64,000 nt of DNA from Siphonodentalium dalli (lineage: Eukaryota; Mollusca; Scaphopoda; Gadilida; Siphonodentaliidae), in NCBI GenBank assembly GCA_032622095.1, contig CP136069.1, positions 202,912,690 to 202,976,689 on the forward strand, read 5' to 3'. Under the pieces are notes generated by a model. It saw only the letters and a program-made list of their open reading frames with translations, searched no databases and was not told the origin of the DNA. The translations under genes were made by a program, and so were the position numbers. Of the stretch, positions 31,630 to 43,459 are shown one piece after another (the first letter of the stretch is position 1; each line of letters begins with the position of its first letter).

Positions 31630-33427
31630 CAGGGGCCTGTTTCATGAAGCAAGGTCATAAGATTATCTTAAGATGGACTTGATCTAAGATCTAAGGTGGA
31701 TCTTATGATGTAACTTTTCCGTTTCAAGAACGCGTTTCACAAAACAAGATTAAGTCCTAATTAAGTAGTATTTTAAGTTCGCGCGCTTTTAGACTGGCTC
31801 TCGACAATTTATTACAGCTATGCGCAGAAAATGTTGGTTCTGCGTGTGTTATATGCCCAGGTACAGTGTCTGGTGACAGATACTAGGGCGTGTCTAAGAA
31901 TAATTATGATATTGTAATCCAAGGGCGATAATCAGTATAATGACTGGTGCATACTCAACTGCACGAGCGCGCTTTTTAACTGTGTTTTCGCGTCAGACTC
32001 CATCCACGCATATCTGACTGCTTTCAGCGCCTATTTTAAACAAACGTAACGAGCTCAAATATATTATTTCAGCTTTTAAAGGGACATCGTAACTCAGAAT
32101 GTGAACCTTCACCGAGACCATTTTACAGATAACCATTTTGACTGTTGCATTGTGGGCCAGAAAGTATCCAAACAAAGCCATGTGCTTTACGGCCGCATAC
32201 ATTTGCTATGGGGGATTTTGGGTGGGTCTATAAAACTAATTATAACTTTGGTATCTGTCATAGTTTACGCGAGAAATTTTAAACATATATCAGGGACATG
32301 TACCCCTTCTAGAATGTTCAAAAACATTTCCAGTTGCTTGTCGTATTTTAATTGATTTTATGCGATGAAATAATGCGAAAATTCAGAAAATTGGACTAAT
32401 CTCTCAATATTTTGCGGTTTTAGTAAACGCCTGATAAAAGTCGTTCTATTGGGAATTTTTAAACCAAATTTTTAGAGAATATAGAGTAAACATAGTACTA
32501 TCGGAATATCATAAAGGAGTTATGTGCCTTTGTCATTAATTACCCCTCAGACTGCCGAAGCTGCCGTCAATAAATTCTCTCTTCGCACATCTGGCTTCGC
32601 ATGCGTTTCACGAAAATGAAACTGTTTTATGAAAAACTTCATGTTTTAACTGACAACTGCAGCATGTGAGAGGGCGAGGTGATACTCTTTCATGTCTATT
32701 GTGACATGTTGAACCTAATCCATATGCTAGGATTGCTTCAAAAGTTGTCTGAAAATGCCGCCACTGCTTGCTATATATGCGACTTGGTTTGGAGAATAAA
32801 ATCACCGGGGTGAAGGAGAAGATCTCGATCTTTTCGACCATCCCGGGCGCTTCGCACCCTTCTACTCTCATTCAACAAAATCACTTCGCTTCGTGCCCAT
32901 CTATACTACCCTTACAAAATCATAAATTGAAAATGCCTTCAAATCGCTGTGCAGTTTTCGGTTGCAATAATGACCGACGTAACCCAGAAACGTGAGTATT
33001 ATTTAATTTGATATGAATATTCGTACATGTACTATAAGTTTATTGATTTCCTACAAAAACTTTCAAGTTTAGAGTAATTCGGAAGGTCATTTTATACCAT
33101 ATAAAACGGAACCAATAAAGAGCGTTTATATGTTCTCATTACATGACCGCAAATATGTCGTTTTCAATCTACATCGATGTGTTAAGATGGAGATGCACGT
33201 TTTGCATAAATACAGCAAAATATGGCAAGAGTATTTCTTTGGGTCTATCTGGCGAAAAATCTTGAATTTCACATCTTCGTTGTATATATGTAGAATTTCA
33301 AACTTAATCTTGTTTTGTGAAACGCGTTCTTGAAACGGAAAAGTTACATCATAAGATCCACCTTAGATCTTAGATTAAGTCCATCTTAAGATAATCTTAT
33401 GACTTTGCTTCATGAAACAGGCCCCTG
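31630..33427. mobile_element. THAP-bearing DNA transposon remnant (ISL2EU-like?)
   Basis: CAGGGGCCTGTTTCATGAAG at the left is mirrored by CTTCATGAAACAGGCCCCTG at the right. Inverted arms extend about 125 bp (CATAAGATTATCTTAAGATG, AACTTTTCCGTTTCAAGAAC). AC flanks both sides (31628-31629, 33428-33429), a possible 2-bp target duplication. The inside holds a short exon encoding the start of a THAP zinc finger (32933-32991) but no transposase catalytic domain. THAP plus a 2-bp target suggests ISL2EU of the Harbinger superfamily; a P-like element is less likely. Confidence 0.6.
32933..32991 (+). pseudogene. THAP zinc-finger N-terminal exon fragment
   Basis: ATG opens MPSNRCAVFGCNNDRRNPET, the usual start of a THAP DNA-binding domain with its first zinc Cys pair (C-x4-C). 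A good donor, AAC|GTGAGT, follows at 32992. The next part of the domain (FHxFP, later Cys/His) was not found downstream, so the gene is probably incomplete. Confidence 0.6.
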
Positions 33428-33581
33428 ACATATAGGCAGTTGCAAGTTACAAAATGAATTAAAACTTAAAACATGTAAATACGAACGAAAATAAATTGTG
33501 TTCAATAACTGTTTGAAGCAATGCCAATGCATCGTCATTCAACTACCACCAATAACTTCTCGCGTTTATCACTATAATATA

Positions 33582-34520
33582 CTAAACTTTCAAAGACCCC
33601 CTTCTGAGAAAGAACAACCGGATCATGTTGCATACGGTATTTATAATCTTTGCTTCATCATTTCTCATAATCGTTTGAAATTTTTCACTATCGCTCATTT
33701 TTTTAAATTCACCCTTATGTTCTTGAATATTTCGAAATAGTCTTGCCCTGAGATCAGAGTATGCACTACACTCGATGACAAAATGATATTCAGTTTCAAC
33801 ACGCGCCTGATCGCACATTGTACACAATCTGTTTTTAACTGGGGTTTTCGGTTGTTTATGTCTACCTTTTTCTATTTCCAAATTGTGATTACTAATACGA
33901 AGTCTTGTAAACATTTCTCGCGCTTCGTGGCATCGTGTATGTTCGAGGAAAGGCTCCATTATATACTTACCCTTAATAGATCTATACGTACGAAGCTTAT
34001 TTGCTCCAGACGATTTTTCATCATCGTATATATCGCGTATAAATTTCTCGATATGTCTTGATTTCAAATCATTCGCTATATATTTGTCATTTGCAATTAG
34101 TTTTCCGATGTCATTAACTTTTATGTTATATGTTGCTAAAATTTGCATTCAAGTGTTGGGTAATGTACACTTTAATGATTCAGAGAATGAATCAGAATGT
34201 ATACCTGTATCTTTTATTTGCGAGATTCTATTCATATATTTGAAAAGCTGAACAATCGCGTCATTGGTTATTGGGAACCGACCTAGCTCGGCTCTAGAAG
34301 CATGGTTAGATGCTTTCTGGTTTATACCTAATATTCGTTTACAGAATTCCAGGTGTGCTTGTTCACATGGGTTATTATCAGTACAACGAAAATTTAGATC
34401 AGTTGACCAAACTTCACAACCGTATAACAGAATGGGTTTCATAAGTTTATCGAATAGCTTACATTTTGTACTTAGAGTTAAGTTTATCCGTGACTTTATT
34501 GACTTTGTTAAGAAATACAT
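33582..34520 (-). pseudogene. LINE ORF C-terminal region with zinc knuckle
   Basis: Two frames (34520-34149, then 34148-33582) continue the polyprotein after the RT, separated by a stop and frame break at about 34149. The second has CTMCDQARVETEYHFVIEC, a C-x2-C-x8-E-x-HF-x3-C knuckle typical of the C terminus of many animal LINEs. The last residues abut the 3' UTR. Confidence 0.7.
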
Positions 34521-34540
34521 AGCTTTTATTGCTTTTGAAC

Positions 34541-35546
34541 TTATGTTTTCCTGTGGTTTTTTTTCATCCTCCCAGTAGAACTTAATGTAACACCTAAGTA
34601 TTTATACTCGTCTGCCATTTCCAATTGTATATCGCCAATATGATATAAAGTATCTGTTTTAACTTTACGTTGTCGAAAGACCATGCATTTTGTTTTTTCA
34701 GAATTTATTTGAAGATTATTATTTATTGCATATTCTTCTAATTTTGTAATACATGTTTGTAAACCACTCTGTGATGCCGAGAACATTACCAAATCATCTT
34801 CAAAAAGGAGATGATTGAGCGAGCGTCCGTTCACATGGACTGGGTCACAGGATCTGTCAAAAATTGAACTTATATCATCTATGAAAACTTTGAATAATGT
34901 CGGTGACAAGGAGGAACACCCTTGTCTAACGCCTGTAGTCGATAGAATTGAGGAACCAATATCGGCAGACGTTTTGACTGAATAATAACTTGAGGCATAT
35001 AACGAAGATAAAATCTTCAAAAGTTGCCCGTGTATTCCAATCCTTTTAAGTTTTTCAAACAGTATCAAAAGTTTTCCGAAAGTCCACAAACACAGCATAC
35101 ATAGGTTTTGTAATTGTTTTGTACTTGTTAATTATCGTTCGTAAAATTAACACACTGTCAGTCGTGCTTCGTTGCTTTCTGAATCCAAATTGAATATCAC
35201 TTATTAGACCATTGTCTTCCAAATGGGAATTTATTCTCGTGTTTAAGACCTTATTGAAAAGTTTGCCAAAATTGCTACTAAGAGCAATTGGCCTATAATT
35301 ATTTGGTTCATGCCTGTCACCTTTTTTGTGCAATGTTTTTATTTGTGATTCACTCCAAGATCTGGGATAGTGCCCTGATTCTAAAATATGACTGAAAAGC
35401 TTTGTAACGTCATCAATAATAAGTGGGACAATTGTCTTCACTAATTCATTTGAAATGTTGTCTGATCCTGAGGATTTCTTATTTTTTAGCTGTTTCAAAG
35501 CATTTAATATTTCTGAGGACGCCATGGGTTTGTCGCTGAGGGGCAC
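34541..35546 (-). pseudogene. LINE reverse transcriptase domain
   Basis: The enzyme copies its own RNA at a nicked target. Visible blocks in order: KKSSGSDNISNELVK, HKKGDRHEPNNYRPIALSSN, FGFRKQRSTTDSVL, YAVFVDFRKTFDTV (first catalytic Asp), a frame break near 35070, GVRQGCSSLSPTLFKVFIDD, LLFEDDLVMFSAS and YKYLGVTLSSTGR. The catalytic pair DD is present, but the usual Ala in F-A-D-D is Glu here, and the frame is broken at both ends. Hence inactive. Confidence 0.85.
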
Positions 35547-35718
35547 TTTTACGTTATACGGTGGTAATAATTCATTTGATGGACTATTTACTCTTGGACA
35601 TAGTAACTGTTTGAAAAATTCAACAGTTTCATCTGGATTTAAATTATCAGAGCTATCTTTTTTCGACCGAAGACTGTTTATTATTCTCCAATATTCTGAA
35701 GGATCAATGGTTTCAAGA

Positions 35719-36640
35719 TTAGTTAATTTTTCGGAAATGCCGAATTAGATTAGATTTTAATTTTGTTTGTTTCTTGTATGCCTTTTTCGCATTAAAAAAT
35801 CGCAAAATGAACGATTTGTCATATGGCATTTTCAACATTTCCCCTATAGCACTTTCCATTTCTTTCTTCAACTGTTTGCACCTATCATCAAACCAAGCTC
35901 TCTTTTTCCTCTTTTTATTTTTGTTAACATTAACTCTCTTCGTCGAAGCATTATTAATTGATGTGAGTATCACACTAAGATTACGCGTCGCCATTTCCGA
36001 GCCACAAACATCCGCCGGATATTTGTTTGATCTATATTGATTAATTTTATTTGGAATAATATTTTGAGAGAAGGCTCTCTTCGCCTTACACGCACTCTCC
36101 GCACACCATTTCGTTGTAAAGTTAGACTCTTTGTAAATATATTTAATTTTTTTGTTGTTTACAGTGAACAACTTTAATTTCAAATGTATTGAAAGTTGAC
36201 AATGGTCGGAAAAGTCAGTTGGAGATTTAATACAGAAGTAAGTAATATCGGATAAATATCGTTCATGTATCAATATATAGTCGACTGTGCTCGCGCCGTT
36301 ATAATTGTAGCTGGTAAAGCTTCCGAGCGAATCTCCAAACTTCCTACCATTTATAATCCGTAATCCAGTCGATTTACACATTGAAAGTAAACATTTTCCA
36401 AACGTATTGCATTCTTTATCTAAGGTTGCTCTGTCCTTCATAGAGTCAAATGTATAGTTTTCGGGAAGAGAAATATAATTGTCCTCGTCGTATGCAACAT
36501 AATCGGGCCTCCCTCATGTTCTTGCATTAAAATCACCTCCCAATATAATTAGTTGATCAGATTCTAAGTTTGTTAAATATTGTTCAATATCTGAAAAAAT
36601 GAAATCTTTCCTATCATTCGTTTTCCAGTAACTTGAATTT
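35719..36640 (-). pseudogene. LINE apurinic-type endonuclease remnant
   Basis: The motif LGGDFNART lies near 36520, followed by a stop, then TSYNYNGASTVDYILI and DFSDHCQLSIHLKLK (the SDH catalytic block) within 36441-35719. These are hallmark EEP/AP-endonuclease motifs of LINEs. Frameshifts upstream of 36600 destroy the N-terminal part. It runs into the RT region after a frame break near 35720. Confidence 0.75.
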
Positions 36641-36835
36641 TGAGGCGGTATATATACTGATATAAACATAATATTTGTATCCAAGCCAAATATTTGCCAT
36701 CAAATTCTACGCTTAGTGCGAAATCTTGCACGTGATTTATTCCTTTGATGAATTTCTGATATTTAACTCGGCAGAAAAATGCGATACCACCTCTGAATGA
36801 TCATGGAAAGCTCTAGATATTGAAGCAGTATCCTA

Positions 36836-37082
36836 TCTTATATAATACAAGGTAATTTAGATTGTCCAATTTGATCAAAATAGACTGATTCAATGATCAT
36901 TGAACTGTGATTTGACGGTTAAGGCATGAGAAAAAAGTTTACTTAAAAGATGTCCAAATACTATAACAAAAATTGAGGAGGGGACTAAAAATAGGGTCAA
37001 TCAAGCAATTTTTTTTGGATTGGCCTTAACGGTATAGACATAATTATTACATATCTGGTTTTTTTTCGAACAAAACACACAA
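36836..37082. other. No gene seen
   Basis: AT-rich flank of the LINE. No feature recognised. Confidence 0.3.
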
Positions 37083-38430
37083 GGAATAAAAGCTCGGCCG
37101 AAATTTATGCCTGTTTTGAAAAATGTCTAGTTCGAAAAAGTGGGCTAACTTCACTAAAGTCAGACGGACCTGATAATCGCAGGCGCAGTTTCCCATGCAT
37201 GGTACTAAATATCTGTGCCAAGATTTAAAAAAAATACATAATATGGAGGAATAAAGCTCGGACAAAGTTGCGTCCAAGTACGGACTGCCAGACATACGAC
37301 CAGATGGACGGACGGCCAGACAGACGACCAGACGCACGGACTAACACGCTGATTCATATATATCCCTTCGTTACGGGTGGGGGTGCAAAAACTTACATTA
37401 AATTAGATTTTCCTGATGTTGCGCACGGTCCTGCGGAATTAACTGTGGTGTTGGTGGGTCCTCATAGCTGATGATCAGGAAAATATACAATTTTTCGTCT
37501 AAAAACAACAAATTTCACACTAAATATTGGTTGGAAAATCAAACTATCAGAATAATTTTAAACATTTTGGTTGGGGGTAGGTACCTCCAAGGTACCCTGT
37601 CGCAAAGTCCCTTTTCGTTCTTGTAATTAGCAAACAACCCGCTAACAGACATTATTTTCAAAGTGATTATTTGGATAACAATATTACCTGTCTAACTGTT
37701 TAACATTCATATTCGATGTCGAAATCTGACTTGGCGGGAGATCGCACCAGCGGGACTAATTTATGCCTGCTGCGAAACATTTCTAGTTCGAAAAAGGGGG
37801 ATAACTCCACTGATTGAAAGTCCGAAGGACCTCAAAATCGCAGGCACAAGTTTCTATAGTACAACAATATGTGCCAAGTATAAACAAAATTAACGATTGA
37901 AAAATGGAGGAATACAAGCTTGGACAAACGTGCCCCAATTAACGTTCAACGGCCAGCCGACGAACAGATGGACGGACGGACGGACAAGCTGATTCCTGTG
38001 TATCCCTTAGTAATGTGCATGGGTATAAACATTTACCTTTAAATTAGATTTTTGTGATTTTGGTTCACGGTAATGCGGATATATTTGTTGGTGGGTCCTC
38101 ATATCTGCATGATGATCAGAAAAATATATATAAGTTTATTTAAACAACAACAAATTTCACTCTAAATATTGGTTGGAAAATCAAACAATCAGAAAAATTC
38201 AAACAATTTGGTTTGAAATGTTCAACTAATGTTATTTCAGGTTGTTTAGCCAAAGTCAGGGGGCTACCGTGTCGCAAAATCCCTGTTCGTTCGTGGTACA
38301 GACATTAGCAAACAACACGCCAACAGACATTACTTTCAAAGTGAATCGGGAGGATTTGGCTAACTATATTACCCGTCTCACTGCTTAACATTCATAGTCG
38401 ATGTCGAAATCTGACTTGGCGGGACGGGAA
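37083..38430 (+). repeat. Old direct duplication, two ~660-bp copies
   Basis: About 37083-37740 and 37758-38430 share ordered blocks: TCTAGTTCGAAAAAG, GATGGACGGACGG, GTTGGTGGGTCCTCATA, TATTGGTTGGAAAATCAAAC, and CGATGTCGAAATCTGACTTG. Divergence is visible throughout (perhaps a fifth of positions). The GGACGGAC stretch is a simple repeat. No coding frame spans either copy. Confidence 0.75.
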
Positions 38431-38753
38431 GACCGCCCTCCCGGGACCAACTGGTTTCTTGTGATGGTAATTATGTGTAAAGAGAAGTGAGGGATAATGA
38501 TTTTACCAACCAGTGGACGAACCCTCGAATTTTAATACGTGATTCTACATCTCCGATCGATAGCTCCCACGTTTCTAGGCGTTTCTTTCAGCAGACCACT
38601 CGGTGCCTGTTTTATAAGAGTAGAGGAATGTCATCTCAGCAAGCCGACCAATCGGTGTCCATTTGACAAGAATATAGGACTAATATCTGTACGCCGACCA
38701 ATCGGTATCCATTTGACATGAGTATACGAATGATAGATAGATAGGTGGAGAGT
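38431..38753. other. No gene seen
   Basis: A weak direct repeat of CCGACCAATCGGTGTCCATT near 38643 and CCGACCAATCGGTATCCATT near 38695; otherwise nothing. Confidence 0.4.
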
Positions 38754-39205
38754 TTAAAGGTACTCAATCCGAATTAACGCTCGAAAATTACTATTTCCTT
38801 GGCTTCGGGGGTAAAAAATATTTGATTCGAGTCGATGAACCACCCCCCCCCCCCAATCAAAGCTCAGAGTAATAATATATCGATGTTTGAAATCTATTAT
38901 TTTAATTTTAGGTGGCCCAATAGACAGTCAACGAGTAGAATTTCATTGACCAAATTGCGTGTAAAGATGGATAATTCTAAAATCAAGTGGCTTTTTGTGT
39001 CAGATATTTGACAAACCGGCAAAATTTATTTGAACAAAATGTTGATAAATAACAGGTTTTGTGCAATTGTATACTATGGTTGATAGTGCTTTTCATTATT
39101 TTTGGGCAATTATTATATTCTGATATATTGAAGCGGCATTTCACACAATGTTGTTGTTGGAATGTGATGATATGGGGACCCTCTGATCGGATTGAGTACC
39201 TTTAA
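38754..39205. mobile_element. TTAA-flanked MITE, AGGTACTCAATCCGA family
   Basis: TTAAAGGTACTCAATCCGA at the left and TCGGATTGAGTACCTTTAA at the right. 452 bp, non-coding, with a poly-C tract near 38843. Other copies: 51595-51979 and part at 59325-59484. Confidence 0.8.
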
Positions 39206-39215
39206 TGCTCAACCA

Positions 39216-39840
39216 TATTACATATACAGATATGGCTCACATAACATCAATCACAAGATGGAAAGGTAACATGTAGGACAGAGATAGATTCATGTTATCT
39301 CATATAACATTTACATACATGGCTCACATAACATCAATCATAAGATGGAAAGGTAACATGTAGGACAGAGATAGATTCGTGTTATCTCATATAACATATA
39401 CATATATGGCACACATAACATCAATCACAAGATGGAAAGGTAACATGTAGGACAGAGATAGATTCGTGTTATCTCATATAACATATACAGATATGGCACA
39501 CATAACATCAATCACAGGATGGAAAGGTAACATGTAGGACAGAGATAGATTCGTGTTATCTCATATAACATATACAGATACATGTATGGCACACATAACA
39601 TCAATCTCAGGATAGAAAAGGTAACATGTAGGACAGAGAGAGATTCATGTTATCTCATATAACATACACAGATATGGCACACATAACATCAATCTCAGGA
39701 TAGAAAAGGTAACATGTAGGACAGAGAGAGATTCATGTTATCTCATATACCATATACAGATATGGCATACACATAACATCAATCACAAGATGGAAAAAGT
39801 AACATGTAGGACAGAGATAGATTCATGTTATCTAAAATAG
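39216..39840. repeat. 87-bp minisatellite
   Basis: Seven units containing ACATAACATCAATCACAAGA + TGGAAAGGTAACATGTAGGA + CAGAGATAGATTCGTGTTAT. Anchors at 39234, 39321, 39408, 39495, 39588, 39675 and 39764 give periods of 87-93. Confidence 0.92.
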
Positions 39841-39904
39841 ATATTAAGAGTGTTGTAATGCGGCCGCAGTCCCGGTAGCATTTATTGACTGTTAGGCTCA
39901 GATA

Positions 39905-39995
39905 GAGCAAGTTATAGAATACAATTACAATTGCAATGCCCATGTTTAAAAATCAAATACATAAACAAATACAATTAGTGTAGACCAAAAACCAT
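39905..39995 (+). mobile_element. Decayed LINE C-terminal scrap
   Basis: ATTGCAATGCCCATGTTTAA + AA...ATCAAATACATAAACAAATA parallels ATTGCAATGCCCGTGTTTAA ... GTCAAATACATACACAAATA at about 60073-60123 in the LINE fragment there. Short and diverged. Confidence 0.45.
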
Positions 39996-40068
39996 ATATA
40001 TATATATATATATTTATTATACGCTCTACACTAGATTATAGAAGAAAACGCTAACATATAATAATCGT

Positions 40069-40215
40069 TATTGTTATCCTTCATCACATTTCACTCTCTT
40101 CTGTTGGCTGAGAGTGCGTCACATGGCGGGCCGTAAATCACCTTGTTATCCTTCATCCCATTTTCCTCTCTTCTGATTGGCTGAGAGTGCGTCACGTGGC
40201 TGGCGATAAATCACC
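40069..40215. repeat. 68-bp tandem duplication with promoter-like words
   Basis: Two diverged copies of TTGTTATCCTTCATC ... CTCTCTTCTG(AT)TGGCTGAGAGTGC + GTCAC(A/G)TGGC. The second contains ATTGGCT (inverted CCAAT), TGCGTCA and CACGTG next to each other. Whether it regulates anything is unknown; no gene adjoins. Confidence 0.6.
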
Positions 40216-41104
40216 ATATTACCCTCGAGGGTAACATTGTCTCAGTTATTGACCGCTCAGCTGTTATACCAGCAAACATAGAACTACGAAGAACTCACCA
40301 CGCAGAGATTCTCCGACAGCTCTCTGATAATTTCGAAAAACACTGTTTTTATAAACCCCACTGTTTCATAACAACCGCGAACTGTGGTGTTTGCTAATTG
40401 GCATAATTGTGTGTTTTTTATTTGCTATTATAGCACGCTATGTATACATGGTGTTATCACAGACACATATCTGTTATAAGGTGTAATATTCCTATTGGAC
40501 CTTTTTATATCAATAATAAAGACCGTGGGACAAATAGATAAACCTTATTATGCAGTTGGTATTTGCTGCAGACAATTGCAGATACGATGTACATACGTTA
40601 CAACTACGTTTATGTGCTTGATCGAATAGCTACTCTTTGCTGTTTATCAATTGACTATTTCTTTTCTTCAATACATTCCTCAGGCTTCATAGAATACCCG
40701 TATGTTGCGTAACAATCTGTAACATATGTCAAATTCTTTTTGCACCACTACAACGTGTTAGTTTCACATTTTAGCAATCTGGAAATGAACACGTCTGTCG
40801 GCGTCTTCATGGCCATTAAAATTTGAAACGAAACCGAACATTTCGCTGCATGGCTACTCAACTTCGAAATTGCTTTACTCCTCTTTCCGTGAACCGATTT
40901 CCACCATGCAACCAGCAAACTGACCGGAGAATAGCTGCGCAAATGACGGGTCTGTTAATTGATCCAGATTATTAATGTTTTATTTTCTAAATAGCGATGA
41001 TTCCAACATAATATTAACTTTTCGAACTGGATTAAAGAATATATGCGCGCATTTATGCCTGTTATTAAGGAGGTTCGTGTGTACTCCTTTGTCAGATAAC
41101 AAAA
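40216..41104. other. No gene seen
   Basis: Includes the small palindrome TTACCCTCGAGGGTAA near 40220. No coding region is supported. Confidence 0.4.
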
Positions 41105-41255
41105 CAGTTATCACCCTTGTTTTCGTGAGACACGGGGATTTGTCACCGCTCTCGACCTGGAATGTCACCCTCGGGCCTGGCGGCCCTCGGGTGACATTCC
41201 AGGTCTCGAGCGGGCGACAAATCCCCGTGTCTCACTCAATCGCGGGCGATAACTG
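41105..41255. repeat. Long near-perfect palindrome
   Basis: CAGTTATCACCC at the left pairs with GGGCGATAACTG at the right. GTGAGACACGGGGATTTGTC pairs with GACAAATCCCCGTGTCTCAC apart from one base, and ACCTGGAATGTCACCCTCGG pairs with CCGAGGGTGACATTCCAGGT apart from one or two bases. The loop is only a few bases (CCTGGCGG). Arms of about 72 bases. Confidence 0.88.
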
Positions 41256-41401
41256 TATATTATCCACCGCTGGCAGTGAAGATATAGAAACTTACACTTT
41301 CATTGTAGCTTTGACGTTTCTGACGTCTATGACGTACTGAATTTCTGGAATAACTATCATCGAATTGTAAAATGTAATGATATATAGAGGATATGAAATG
41401 A

Positions 41402-41521
41402 GTGTTTCTCTCATATGATATTTATGAAACGAGTCTAAGAATTTTAAGTTTTTTCGAGCCTCCGGCGAGAGAAAACTGAAAATTCGTGACGAGTTTCATA
41501 AATATCATATGAGAGAAACAC
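41402..41521. repeat. Palindrome with GC-rich loop
   Basis: GTGTTTCTCTCATATGATAT + TTATGAAACG pairs with CGAGTTTCATAAATATCATA + TGAGAGAAACAC. The centre is TCGAGCCTCCGGCGAGAG, similar in design to the centre of 20172-20310. Confidence 0.8.
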
Positions 41522-42964
41522 GAATTACATATTCTATTTATCATATAACACCTATAAATTGATTATGATGTCCAAAACGCACACAAATCACTAAATAGCT
41601 ATATGACAACGGCAGCAAAATGTTAATGTGACGTCACTTCATTGCACCGGAAGCCCAATTACACCTGGTGAACTAGCAGAAATAATATGCACGCGAAGAT
41701 ATAGTGCGCTATTCTGTTCTCAGTTTGTGACATTATATCGTATGTTTATTAGATAAATACGAATTACATATTCTATTTATCGTATAACAATGTCCAAAAC
41801 TATATATTTCAAGATTATAATTGCGAGAATTTCGGCATCGCGTTGATTGGCGCGCACGAATTTGACCTGCATTTAGTTAGAGATGCGGCTCGGCCCAGGC
41901 TGCCATTCAGCCAATCAGAACACACTTTTTGTCAACAAACCAATCAAATTATCGGAAGGTGATATGAACTAGTAGTTCATATGAAATTGATTTATGACAT
42001 ACTTTCCAACGTAAATAATGATGGAGTCATATGATAAATAGTAGTATTAGTATAATTCTATTATGAAGTATTAGATTTGAATGTTACCCGGTTATAATGG
42101 GTATATGGACAGCACGCGTAAATTGCCTCACATTAAATTACCCGAGTACTAAGACTTATATCCTGAAAAATCTCGTCCAATGCCTGGCTGTATATACTAA
42201 GGGAATTCAACTGTAACAGTTATAAACAAATAATACATTTAATTGAATTATTCATAAGTTATAGCGCGCTGGGGTTTGTTCACACACTGGCGATTTTTAA
42301 AGAACAGAGATTATTGTTCTAAACGACTGTTGAACAGACTTCATATAGTGTGTAAGCAAAGTTTTATTAATTCTCCTTAGTAAATGCAGCCAAAACATAC
42401 TCCAAAACTTGTTATTGAGAAAATTGACCGTTGCATATTCATTCATATCCATTTCTATCCACACAACTAAAACATATTTGTTAATTCGCTGGAATCCATA
42501 TCTATATCTAAATCCAATTTAAATATTAATCTAATCTGAAAATTATAGTGAAATATTTAAATTCTTTATGTAGCCATTATTGATTGTATTCTGTCAGTCA
42601 GGGGTGTCGGGTAGACGGCCATCATAGGCCACGGCGCTCCACACAATACGTATACGAATTCACTTATATTGTAATGTATGAATGTATAATGTATTGTAAA
42701 ATAAAATATTATCCTAACAGAAAATCCACTCGCGAAAAATAGACAGTTGTCTCGGTCACTCATGAGATATTTGATATTTTTACTAGCCTAAAATACATGT
42801 TAAGTTAGATGTTGGGTTCTGCCCGCCAATTTTTAACGGATTTATGGCCCTTTGTTACTACCAAAAGATAGAAGACTGAGTTTGATTTTGAGCTCTGTTT
42901 TTGCACCGTCATATCATTGTTCATGTATACATTTTTAGCAAACCACGGGCATATTTTGCCACGC
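41522..42964. other. No gene seen; partial repeats
   Basis: CGAATTACATATTCTATTTA is directly repeated at 41521 and 41759. A half-copy of the 20172-20310 palindrome arm lies near 42724-42775 (GTTGTCTCGGTCACTCATGA). Otherwise unassigned, with no supported gene. Confidence 0.4.
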
Positions 42965-43345
42965 CCTAATGATGCTCACATTATGGATGTGTTCGGTTGC
43001 GTGAAACAGGCGCTACAACTGGAGGTTCAAGTAACATTGCCGACAATCTGAAGCAATTCGAACGTACCACTCCATAGAAAACATCGTCCCAACTATGCTC
43101 AATTCTAAATATTTACTTTTCGATTCGGACGCAACTATCAGCGATAAACTAACGAAAACGATTTCGACATCGAGAGTCACTGTATTGAATTATTAGATAA
43201 GAATAACGGTGTGGGTTGTCAATTGGGATATAATATTTATAAAAAATATATATACTTTGTACAAGAGTATTTTCTTCATTTCTATTTGATAACCACCCTA
43301 CCGGAGTGTTTCACGTCACTTTAACACCAGAACTTACCCACAAGA
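42965..43345 (+). repeat. Dispersed repeat R1, uninterrupted copy
   Basis: CACATTATGGATGTGTTCGG, CATTGCCGACAATCTGAAGC, GGACGCAACTATCAGCGATA, CGGTGTGGGTTGTCAATTGG, TACCGGAGTGTTTCACGTCA. It gives the unsplit order for the copy at 2893-3005/4116. Confidence 0.6.
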
Positions 43346-43459
43346 TTCGTATTACTTCAATGCGTCTTTCTGTGACATACAATGTTCGTAGAAAGGTTCT
43401 GCGGTTATTTATCGACCTATCTGTATGCCGAGAAAATTAAAATCGGATATTATCAGGTA

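Larger units (their letters stand above)
31590..36835 (-). mobile_element. Degraded non-LTR retrotransposon (LINE) with a nested DNA element
   Basis: Read right to left: AP-endonuclease remnant (about 36835-35719), reverse transcriptase (35546-34541) and C-terminal zinc knuckle (34148-33582). A 3' UTR follows and ends GGTGTATTGCAATAAATATT then (TTCTA)n at about 31625-31590. The 1.8-kb element at 31630-33427 is inserted in the 3' UTR. A matching 3' end at 50829-50990, without the insert, supports this. Domain order endonuclease, RT, CCHC-like knuckle fits the jockey/I/CR1-type superfamilies; I cannot assign a clade. Confidence 0.8.
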
